Below are positions 34,716-42,254 of a stretch of DNA of 64,000 bases, piece by piece. The DNA is from Natronospira proteinivora (lineage in GTDB: Bacteria > Pseudomonadota > Gammaproteobacteria > Natronospirales > Natronospiraceae). A program made the position numbers and the translations under genes. Numbering within the stretch: the first letter of the stretch is position 1; every line of letters starts with the position of its first letter. Under the pieces are notes generated by a model. The model saw nothing but the letters and a program-made list of their open reading frames with translations. It had not been told where the DNA came from and did not search any database. The stretch is taken from NCBI RefSeq assembly GCF_024170465.1, contig NZ_JALJYF010000002.1, positions 620,001-684,000 on the forward strand, in the 5' to 3' direction.

Positions 34716-36866
34716 TCAGGGATTTAGATACTGATCGAACCAGTCACGAATATGGTTTAAACGCTCCACCCGTTGGGAGGGACGCCCGGTTCGGCTCAGG
34801 CCATGGCTCACCTCGGGGAAAATCACCAGCTTGGCCGGCTTCTGCTGCATTCTCAGCTGGGCGTAGAACTGCTGGGTCTGTTCCAGGGGCGTGCGCCAGT
34901 CCTGCTCGCTGTGTATCAGCATAATGGGGGTCTTCACCTGATCCACATAGGCCAGGGGGGAGCGTTCGATGTAATGCATGGGGTCTTCCCAGGGCGGCGC
35001 GGGGAACCAGCGTTCCACGAAGAAGTAGTTCATGTCGGCGGTGCCCACGAAACTGTGCCAGTTGATCACCGAACGCTGGGCCGCGGCGGCGGCAAAGCGA
35101 TCCGTCTGGGTGACGGTCCAGGCGGTCAGCAGACCACCGCCACTGCCACCGGTAACCCCCAGGCGGTCTTCATCCACATAGCCCTCGTCCAGCAACCAAT
35201 CCACACCGGCCATCAGGTCCTTGTAGTCATCGCCGGGATAGCGGTGCTGGATGATGTTGCCAAAGTCCTGACCGTAACCGGAGGAACCACGGGGATTGGT
35301 AATCAACACCACGTAACCGGCATCCGCCAGGGTCTGGAATTCATGGAAAAAGGTGGTGCCGTACATGGCATGGGGGCCGCCATGGATGTAGAGAATGGCG
35401 GGATATTCCTTGTTCGGGTCAAAATCATCCGGACGGATCACCCAGCCCTGGATGGGCTCGTCATCGAAGGAGTCATACCAGACTTCCTCGTAACCGGGCA
35501 GGGCCCGGTCCCCCAGCTGCTGCTCATTGAGCCGGGTCACGCGATCCCAATCATCCCGGGATGCCACCGCGTCCCGCTCCACCGTGTACAGATCAAAGGG
35601 ATGGCGGGGAGAGGCCCAAAGCAGGCTGAAGCGATCCCCGCTCAGGCTGAATTCGCCCAGATCGCCGGCGGCGTAATCCGTGAGTGCTTCAACCGAGCCG
35701 CCATCACGAGCCACCCGGGCCAGCTGGGTCTGACCATCCACGGCGGAGGTGAAATACAGGGCCTCGCTGTCCGGCCCCCAATGCAGGCGATCCCCGCCGC
35801 CGGTGGGTGGCGACATATCGCCGCTGGTGCCATCCGCCACACCGCGATCGTAATCGCCGGTCAAGCGGGTTTCCTCGCCCCCATCGGCCGGCATCACATA
35901 CAACTCGGTGAGGGTATAACTCTTGGGCGTGTCCTGGTATTCATTGCCGGTAAAGGCGATCCATCGACCATCCGGGGACGGCAGGGGATTGCCCCGGTTG
36001 CGCCGGCCTTCGGTGAGCTGCTCCGGCTCGTCTTCACCGGAGACCGCCACCCGATACAGATGGCTTTCACCGATCCGCCAGTCGGCATCCTCCTCCAACA
36101 GGCCGGAGAACAGCAGATAATCGCCATCGGCGGACCAGGCCGGACTGCTGAAGCCATCGTCACCCTCGGTCACCCGCCGGGGTTTCTGGGGCCAATCGGC
36201 ATCGGCATCAGTGGCCACGATCCAAAGATGGCTGGATTCTTCCGGCAGATAATCCGCCCGCCCATCCACCTGATAACGCAGATCCTCGGTCACAAAGGCC
36301 GAAGGGGCCGACTCCATGTCATCCCCATCGTCCAGGTCCCGCGCTTCCCGCTGGGCCTGGCGCTGCTCATTCTCCTTTTCCCGCTTTTCTTCCCGCTCGG
36401 TCTCTGTCAGGGCCCGGGAGGAAAAGGCGATCTTGTCACCATCTGGAGACCAGACCGGTGTCCCGGCACCGCCCTCCAGTTCAGTCAGCTGCTGTGCCTC
36501 ACCACCGGCAAGCTCGATCATCCAAATCTGGCTGCCCTCCCGGCGCCCGGAAGTGAAGGCGATTCGCTCTCCGTCCGGCGACCAGCGGGGATTACCGTCA
36601 TTGGCCTCGTGGGTGGTCAGGGCACGATGCCGGCCGGTTTCAAAGTTCTTCAGCCAGAGGCTGGTTTGATATCGATCCTGCTCCCGATCCACTTGGGTGC
36701 GAACATAAACCAGGCGCTCACCATCCGGGGATAGGCGGGCATCACCGGCCCAGGCCCAGTGCCAAAGGCTTTCCGCTTCCAGGGGATCAGCATTCGGCGT
36801 GGCGGCACAGGCCACCAGACCGACGGACAGCAATACCAATGCAAGCAGGGATTTTCTCATCAACAT
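34716..36866 (-). CDS. S9 family prolyl-oligopeptidase-type peptidase (lipoprotein)
   Basis: 716 residues. A signal helix ends in LVACAA (lipobox-like Cys), so it is probably anchored in the envelope. Residues ~35-440 form a beta-propeller of TolB/WD40-like blades (repeated SPDG and WSPDG motifs), interrupted near 155-195 by a charged coiled insertion. The C-terminal ~260 residues are an alpha/beta hydrolase: IHGGPHAMYG, the nucleophile in GVTGGSGGGLLTAW, Asp in SEQDWRTP and His in VSHGLSR. It acts as an acylaminoacyl- or dipeptidyl-peptidase on short peptides, complementing the M13 and S8 enzymes of this window. The start is ATG 36866. Confidence 0.95.
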   Translation of the reverse strand: MLMRKSLLALVLLSVGLVACAATPNADPLEAESLWHWAWAGDARLSPDGERLVYVRTQVDREQDRYQTSLWLKNFETGRHRALTTHEANDGNPRWSPDGERIAFTSGRREGSQIWMIELAGGEAQQLTELEGGAGTPVWSPDGDKIAFSSRALTETEREEKREKENEQRQAQREARDLDDGDDMESAPSAFVTEDLRYQVDGRADYLPEESSHLWIVATDADADWPQKPRRVTEGDDGFSSPAWSADGDYLLFSGLLEEDADWRIGESHLYRVAVSGEDEPEQLTEGRRNRGNPLPSPDGRWIAFTGNEYQDTPKSYTLTELYVMPADGGEETRLTGDYDRGVADGTSGDMSPPTGGGDRLHWGPDSEALYFTSAVDGQTQLARVARDGGSVEALTDYAAGDLGEFSLSGDRFSLLWASPRHPFDLYTVERDAVASRDDWDRVTRLNEQQLGDRALPGYEEVWYDSFDDEPIQGWVIRPDDFDPNKEYPAILYIHGGPHAMYGTTFFHEFQTLADAGYVVLITNPRGSSGYGQDFGNIIQHRYPGDDYKDLMAGVDWLLDEGYVDEDRLGVTGGSGGGLLTAWTVTQTDRFAAAAAQRSVINWHSFVGTADMNYFFVERWFPAPPWEDPMHYIERSPLAYVDQVKTPIMLIHSEQDWRTPLEQTQQFYAQLRMQQKPAKLVIFPEVSHGLSRTGRPSQRVERLNHIRDWFDQYLNP

Positions 36867-36877
36867 GAGGCTTTCCT

Positions 36878-37387
36878 TTACAAGTCAGTTAAATCAACGG
36901 AACGGCGCCGGGCCTGACGATAGCCCCTGGGACGAATCGCTACCGCATTGATGATGCGCGAACAGCAGACTCCATCTTCCCGGTACAAGCCATACTCGAA
37001 ACGGGGTGTCGCCCGCCCCCGTTCAGCCAGGCACGCGCGAATGGCATCCTCCTGTTCGGGGCTCATTTCGAAGCGAAGTTCCAAATGGGAAGAGCCGGCG
37101 GCCTGAAAATCGATCTGCATGGAACGGGTCCACACGGAATAGCCGGGGAAAACCCGGGCACAGGCCAAAGCCGCAATGGGGTCGGCCAATGCCGCCTGCC
37201 AGCCCCCGAACATAATCCCCCCCGGGTTGCGGGAAAGGGTATTGAGGGGCAAGCGAATGCGGCAATAGCGCCAGTTGTCACGCATCTCCACTACCTTGAT
37301 GCGCATCATGAAGAAGGGGGGGTAGAGCTCCAGCTTCCGGGTCTCGCTGAGAAAACGGAGACCGGCGATAAAGCGCAGCAATCGCAT
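36878..37387 (-). CDS. DUF4442-like hot-dog fold protein
   Basis: 169 residues. The central part (NPGGIMFGGWQAALADPIAA, then VWTRSMQIDFQAAG) fits the DUF4442/PaaI-type hot-dog fold, in which the helix after NxxG/HFGG carries the active site of thioesterases. The catalytic Asp/Glu of true thioesterases is not clearly placed, so activity is uncertain. The start is ATG 37387. Eleven bases upstream of the S9 peptidase gene on the same strand, so probably co-transcribed. Confidence 0.7.
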   Translation of the reverse strand: MRLLRFIAGLRFLSETRKLELYPPFFMMRIKVVEMRDNWRYCRIRLPLNTLSRNPGGIMFGGWQAALADPIAALACARVFPGYSVWTRSMQIDFQAAGSSHLELRFEMSPEQEDAIRACLAERGRATPRFEYGLYREDGVCCSRIINAVAIRPRGYRQARRRSVDLTDL

Positions 37388-37483
37388 TCCAACCCTTCCT
37401 TCATGCCACCGACGGGAAGGAAAAGGCTACACTCATCGACCGCATCGGCATAGTCATATCCGGCCCGGGAGGCCCCAGCAGCC

Positions 37484-37978
37484 ATGATTGGAACAGCCGA
37501 CAAGGGAAAGCGGAACCGCCCAAAGGCATGGATCGAGCACTATGATCGCTGCCGGCGGCATCCAGAGAACCGGCGCATGCACGCCATCGGCCTGCCGCTG
37601 GTCACCGTGGGCCTGCTGATGCTTATCTGGCCCTTGGAGTTTCTGGTGGGAGGCGGCGCTGATCGCAGTATCGTACCGGTGGCACTGCTGGCGGTCATGG
37701 CCATGGCCGCCTACGGTTGCCTGATTTCCTTCCCCCTGACCATCACCCTGATGTTGCTGCTACTGCCGCTGCTGCTGCTTCTGGATGCCCTGGCCGGGGC
37801 CGGCGTACTCATGGTGCCCAGCGGTACGGCACTGCTCGCCGCCGGCTGGTTGCTGCTGTATCGGGGACAACGACAAGAAGGCACTCCCCCCTTTCTGCTG
37901 GGGCGGCTTCAATACTTGCCGGTGGGGCTGCTGTGGCTGCTATCCCTGGTGTTCAGGCAACTGAAACTGCCCTGGTGA
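37484..37978 (+). CDS. Mpo1/DUF962-like membrane protein
   Basis: 164 residues with about four hydrophobic helices. The opening WIEHYDRCRRHPENRRMHAIG is the Mpo1/YGL010w signature (HPxN...H.xG), where the histidines bind iron in yeast Mpo1, a 2-hydroxy fatty acid dioxygenase. The later helices are Leu-rich. The bacterial role is not known. The start is ATG 37484. Divergent from the hot-dog gene and convergent with the malic enzyme gene. Confidence 0.75.
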   Translation: MIGTADKGKRNRPKAWIEHYDRCRRHPENRRMHAIGLPLVTVGLLMLIWPLEFLVGGGADRSIVPVALLAVMAMAAYGCLISFPLTITLMLLLLPLLLLLDALAGAGVLMVPSGTALLAAGWLLLYRGQRQEGTPPFLLGRLQYLPVGLLWLLSLVFRQLKLPW

Positions 37979-37999
37979 CCACAAACCGCCCTGCCGGGC

Positions 38000-39298
38000 T
38001 CAATCGCCCGCTTCAGCGGCTTCGGCCACCGCCCGGGCCACGGCTTCGTGGACCTTGGGATCCAGCGACTCGGGCACCAGTTCATCTTCTGGGGCCAGCT
38101 CGGACAAGGTACGGGCCGCTGCAAACAGCATGGCGTCATTGAAGGCGGAGGCATGGGCATCCAGCGCCCCCCGAAACAGCCCCGGGAAACCCAGGGCATT
38201 ATTGATCCCCTTGCCGTCAGCAGCATAGGCCGCTCCCTGGGCCAGGGCCACATTGGGCTCGATTTCGGCATCGGGGTTGGACAGGGCAAATACGATCTGG
38301 CCCTCGCGAACCCAGTCCGGCTTGATCAGCCCCTTCACCCCGGTACAGGCAATCACCACGTCACACTCAGCCATTAGATCCGGCAACTCGGCCCGCCGCC
38401 CACCCATGGATTCCAGGCGCGCCAGCGCCGCCTCGTTCAAATCCGCGCCCACCACCTGCTCCACGCCATAGGCCTGCAGCAAACGGGCAATCCCGATACC
38501 GGCCGAGCCCAGGCCAATCTGACCCACCACGCTCTTGGTCAGGTCCGTACCCACCCGCTTGGCAGCACTCATCAGAGCCGCCAGGGTCACCACGGCGGTG
38601 CCGTGCTGGTCATCGTGCAATACCGGCTTGGTGAGACGTGCCTTGAGCTTTTCTTCCACCTCGAAGCAGGCCGGAGCCGCGATGTCTTCCAACTGGATGG
38701 CCCCAAAGGAGGGGGCCATGGCCACGATATGCTCCACCAGGCGATCCGGGTCTCGCTCTTCCAGCAGGATGGGGATGCCGGACAAACCCACGAACTTGTC
38801 GAAAAGCGCGGCCTTGCCCTCCATTACCGGCATGCCGGCCACCGGCCCGATATCCCCCAGTCCAAGAATGGCGGTGCCGTTGGTGACAATCGCCACCGAT
38901 TCGTTCAGATAGGTGTATTCCCGAGCCAGCCAGGGATTATCGCGTATCGCCAGACACACCCGGGCCACCCCCGGCGTATAGATATCCCGCAATTCCTGCA
39001 GGGTGGCGATGGGCAAGCGAGAATGCATGCGGATCTTGCCGCCGCGATGCCGATTGAAGACCCGGTCGGATTTACCCAGCAAACGGGCATTGGGCAGGGC
39101 TTCCAGCTTCTCATAGAGCCCATAATGGACGTCTTCATCCATTTCCAGGGTGATTTCCCAGACGGTCTTGTCCTGATCCCGCCGGATGGCATTGAGATGC
39201 TCCACCACCAGACCGCAATCCCCGATCACCTGAAGAATCTTGGCCAGGCTGCCGGGTTTGTGATGGGATTCGACAAGCAGTATCTCGGGTATTTTCAT
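38000..39298 (-). CDS. ACT-domain malic enzyme (malate dehydrogenase, oxaloacetate-decarboxylating)
   Basis: 432 residues. An N-terminal ACT-type regulatory domain (about 1-75, HHKPGSLAKILQVIGDCGLV) is fused to a short malic enzyme. Catalytic Tyr in RDIYTPGVARV, Lys in VMEGKAALF, metal Glu/Asp in QLEDIAAPACFEVEEKL, HDDQHGTAVV, and the Rossmann GQIGLGSAGIGIARLL. It decarboxylates malate to pyruvate, the reverse-direction partner of PEP carboxylase. The fused ACT domain suggests control by an amino acid or other small ligand. Normal length for this ACT subgroup. Monocistronic. Confidence 0.95.
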   Translation of the reverse strand: MKIPEILLVESHHKPGSLAKILQVIGDCGLVVEHLNAIRRDQDKTVWEITLEMDEDVHYGLYEKLEALPNARLLGKSDRVFNRHRGGKIRMHSRLPIATLQELRDIYTPGVARVCLAIRDNPWLAREYTYLNESVAIVTNGTAILGLGDIGPVAGMPVMEGKAALFDKFVGLSGIPILLEERDPDRLVEHIVAMAPSFGAIQLEDIAAPACFEVEEKLKARLTKPVLHDDQHGTAVVTLAALMSAAKRVGTDLTKSVVGQIGLGSAGIGIARLLQAYGVEQVVGADLNEAALARLESMGGRRAELPDLMAECDVVIACTGVKGLIKPDWVREGQIVFALSNPDAEIEPNVALAQGAAYAADGKGINNALGFPGLFRGALDAHASAFNDAMLFAAARTLSELAPEDELVPESLDPKVHEAVARAVAEAAEAGD

Positions 39299-39457
39299 AG
39301 GGCTGTCATTGTTATGCGGATGGCAGCGAACACTCCCGGCGGGAGTAGCTGGGCAGGCAAAAAATTATAACCCAGGCGGCCAGTCCATCCGAGGGTCTGA
39401 GCATGGATGGTGGGAACTTTCTTCCAGAAGGCGTGGCAGTGACGGCAAAACCGCCGT

Positions 39458-40621
39458 TCAGACCGTCAGTCGGGGGGGATTTTCCATCCAGAGGTATTCC
39501 AGATCCTGAAAGCTGGCCACCATGGACGGTGCCGGCCCGGTGACTCGTGAATTGCGCTCACTGCATTCCACCGCCTGGAGAAAACGCTCGGTCTTCTGGC
39601 GACCCATGTCATGGGCCTTCTTCACGACGGCCACCAGGGGCTGGCTGGCCTCGGCGCCGCGGCGGACCACCATGCCCTGCTCGCCGGTATCCAGGTACAC
39701 ACAACACCCCGGGGGATTCACCCCCACCGCCGCCACGAAGGCCTGGGTCATCTCGGGATCACCCACCCGGCCACTGAGCAGAAAGATCTGGCGCAGCGCC
39801 ACCACCGGATGCAGGCCTTGGCGATAGGCCCGGGGCGAGGTCATGGCCACGAAATGGTCCGCCAGGGTCAGAATCCGCCCACCCTGGCTGATGGCGGTAC
39901 CGGAAAGCTCCCTCGGATAGCCTTTGCCATCGTAGCGTTCATGATGTTCGCGAATGGCCCCCAGGATAAAGGGATCATCAATCCCGCAAGACAGCACCTT
40001 CTCGGCCGAGGTATTGGGATGGGCCCGGAGCTTGACCCGGCTTTCCTCGTCCAGCACCCCCACTGAGGTGGCAAAGCGATCGTGGTCCTCGAAAAAGCCC
40101 ACATTCTGGGTCAGGGCGGCAACCACCACACCCTGGCGTTGACGCCAACTTAAATTCATCTCATCGGCCATGATGGCCGACAGCAGGGCGGTAAAAGCCG
40201 CGTGACGGGCGCTGTATTCGAAATCCCGAATCAGATTGATGGCCGCCAGCATGGCTTCCCGGTCATCCCGGACCAGCTGAATCAGGCGCTCGGCGACCGA
40301 CTCCAGCTCCTTGTCAGAGCCTTTGGCCAATTCATAGATGGATTGATGCATGCGGCGAATGCGGGGAATCAGAATGCTCAGGCGGGTGAAAGGCTCCCGC
40401 TCCCGACGGGCGCCGCCCCGAAGCTTGCCCTTGCCGGCGGATTCCTCTTCCTCCTCGGGGGGCTCATGCCAGGCCCCTCGTTCAATCAGGCGCCGTAGCT
40501 GCAAAGAAGAGCGCACCACATGGCCCTGACGCAGCAACATCACCCCGCGATCGTCATAGACCGCCCAGGGCAAGGGTTCGCCAATAATCACATCACTCGC
40601 CCGGACCGGAATCCTGGTCAT
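39458..40621 (-). CDS. HD-GYP domain protein lacking the HD metal pair
   Basis: 387 residues. An N-terminal domain (about 1-60) precedes a charged linker, then an HD-GYP-type domain. REHHERYDGKGYPREL keeps the HH and GYP signatures, and the Asp of LADHFVAMTSPRAYR is present. The central His-Asp pair (normally HDiG) is replaced by LTQNVG. A classical two-metal c-di-GMP phosphodiesterase is therefore unlikely; it may only bind c-di-GMP, as other degenerate HD-GYP proteins do. The start is ATG 40621. No neighbouring diguanylate cyclase. Confidence 0.85.
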   Translation of the reverse strand: MTRIPVRASDVIIGEPLPWAVYDDRGVMLLRQGHVVRSSLQLRRLIERGAWHEPPEEEEESAGKGKLRGGARREREPFTRLSILIPRIRRMHQSIYELAKGSDKELESVAERLIQLVRDDREAMLAAINLIRDFEYSARHAAFTALLSAIMADEMNLSWRQRQGVVVAALTQNVGFFEDHDRFATSVGVLDEESRVKLRAHPNTSAEKVLSCGIDDPFILGAIREHHERYDGKGYPRELSGTAISQGGRILTLADHFVAMTSPRAYRQGLHPVVALRQIFLLSGRVGDPEMTQAFVAAVGVNPPGCCVYLDTGEQGMVVRRGAEASQPLVAVVKKAHDMGRQKTERFLQAVECSERNSRVTGPAPSMVASFQDLEYLWMENPPRLTV

Positions 40622-40898
40622 TCAATTCTCCATCAGCGACAGGCGTACTCAGCTGCCCTCACAAGGCTGACCCACCGAAATACTCAAAGACAAGAGCCCC
40701 ATCCCACTTCACCTCCGGGAAAGAAAGGCCAGCCCAGATTCGATATAATAGCGACATATGGCGTGAAATTGGGGGATCGGGCAACGATACCTGCCACTGT
40801 CGAATCAGCAGCAATTACCTTTCAAGCGACAGGCTGACCGGTATGGGCCAGCCTGACAAGCGTCTTTTTTCAGTTCAAGCATATTCGAGGTCTTTACC
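40622..40898. other. Divergent region between HD-GYP and acyl-CoA dehydrogenase genes
   Basis: 277 bases without a gene. A -10-like TATAAT lies at 40744-40749 on the plus strand without a good -35. A hairpin with arms CAGGCTG (40830-40836) and CAGCCTG (40849-40855) is followed, after a short gap, by TCTTTTTT at 40863-40870, terminator- or attenuator-like just before the dehydrogenase start. Confidence 0.4.
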
Positions 40899-42062
40899 GT
40901 GAATGCACTTAATCCGCTCGATCTCTACGACATTCGCTCCGAACTCAGCGACGAAGAACAGATGGTTCAGGACACCGTCGGCCGTTTTGTCGACGAGAAA
41001 GTCCTTCCGAACATCGGCGAATGGTTCGAGAACGACTACTTCCCGAAGGAACTGATCCCGGAAATCGCCGAGCTGGGTCTGTTGGGCAGCTCCCTGGAGG
41101 GCTATGGCTGTGCCGGTCTGAACTCCGTGTCCTACGGCCTGATCTGTCAGGAGCTGGAACGAGGGGATTCCGGCCTGCGCAGTTTCGTCTCGGTGCAATC
41201 CAGCCTCTGCATGTTCCCCATCCATGCCTACGGCTCGGAGGAGCAGAAAGAAAAATGGCTGCCGGCCATGGCCCGGGGCGAGAAGATCGGCTGTTTCGGT
41301 CTCACCGAGCCCCATGGCGGCTCCGATCCTTCCAATATGAAAACCACCGCCAAGAAGAAGGGCGATGACTGGGTCCTCAATGGCGCCAAGATGTGGATCA
41401 CCAACGGCTCCATCGCCGATGTGGCCATCGTCTGGGCCAAGACCGAGAACGGGGTGGAAGGCTTTCTGGTGGAAAAGGGCATGAAGGGCTTTGACGCCCC
41501 CGAGATCAAGCACAAGATGTCACTCAAGGCCTCCATCACCTCCTCGCTGTATTTCGACAACGTGGTGGTGCCGGAAGCCAATCGCCTGCCGAAGGCCAAG
41601 GGTTTGAAGGCCCCCCTGTCCTGCCTCACCCAGGCCCGCTACGGCATCACCTGGGGCGGCATCGGCGCGGCCCAGGCCTGCCTTAAGGAAGTGCTGGACT
41701 ACAGTGCCGATCGCAAGCTCTTCGGCCGTCCCCTGAACCAGACCCAGGCCACCCAGCTGCGCCTGGCCGAGATGGGCCGCCAGATCACCCTGGCCCAGCT
41801 CATGTCCCTGCGCCTGGGCCGTATCAAGGACGCCGGCCGGCTCAACCCCAGCCAGGTCTCGCTGGCCAAGTGGAACAACATCCGCATGGCCATGGATATC
41901 GCCCGGGATGCCCGGGATCTGCTGGGCGGCGCCGGAATCACCACCGAACACAGCCCCATCCGGCACATGCTCAACCTGGAATCGGTAATCACCTACGAGG
42001 GCACCGAGACCATCCATCAGCTGATCATCGGCCGGGAGCTGACGGGGGAAATGGCGTTTTAG
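40899..42062 (+). CDS. Acyl-CoA dehydrogenase, glutaryl-CoA dehydrogenase type
   Basis: 387 residues, full-length flavoprotein. FAD/substrate regions GCFGLTEPHGGSDPSNM and WITNGSIADVAIVWAK, then LFGRPLNQTQATQLRLAEM. The catalytic Glu is in ITYEGTETIHQL near residue 369. The LSVQSSL-type motif (SFVSVQSSLCMFPIH) and the Arg in the substrate pocket region favour glutaryl-CoA (lysine/tryptophan catabolism), a decarboxylating reaction. The start is GTG 40899 with GAGG upstream. The next gene on the strand encodes a 2-oxoacid dehydrogenase E1, so a catabolic pairing is plausible but unproven. Confidence 0.93.
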   Translation: MNALNPLDLYDIRSELSDEEQMVQDTVGRFVDEKVLPNIGEWFENDYFPKELIPEIAELGLLGSSLEGYGCAGLNSVSYGLICQELERGDSGLRSFVSVQSSLCMFPIHAYGSEEQKEKWLPAMARGEKIGCFGLTEPHGGSDPSNMKTTAKKKGDDWVLNGAKMWITNGSIADVAIVWAKTENGVEGFLVEKGMKGFDAPEIKHKMSLKASITSSLYFDNVVVPEANRLPKAKGLKAPLSCLTQARYGITWGGIGAAQACLKEVLDYSADRKLFGRPLNQTQATQLRLAEMGRQITLAQLMSLRLGRIKDAGRLNPSQVSLAKWNNIRMAMDIARDARDLLGGAGITTEHSPIRHMLNLESVITYEGTETIHQLIIGRELTGEMAF

Positions 42063-42077
42063 CGCAGCGAAGCTGCG

Positions 42078-42206
42078 CAAGCTGCAAGCAGATCGTGGCA
42101 AGCCGAGTACCGAAGGCAATAGAGCCTCGACAAGTTGCTATCGCCCCAATGCCGGCCGTTTGTTCAAGATAGCTTGGAGCTTGAGGCTTGCAGCTTGAAG
42201 CTTTTT
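42078..42206 (+). repeat. Inverted repeat with T tract between the dehydrogenase genes
   Basis: AAGCTGCAAGC (42078-42088) is exactly complementary to GCTTGCAGCTT near 42187-42197, followed by GAAGCTTTTTTC. The loop is about 100 bases. The iterated AGCTTG..GCTTGCAGCTT wording recalls REP-like intergenic elements of gammaproteobacteria. Could end the dehydrogenase transcript or attenuate the next gene. Confidence 0.4.
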
Positions 42207-42254
42207 TCTAATGCCGACATAACAGAAGCCAAGCACGAAGGTAATCGAAGCATC

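Noticed and set aside
34773-36734. 653-codon open frame on the plus strand
   Set aside because: Antisense shadow of the S9 peptidase gene, whose propeller and catalytic motifs are unmistakable on the other strand.
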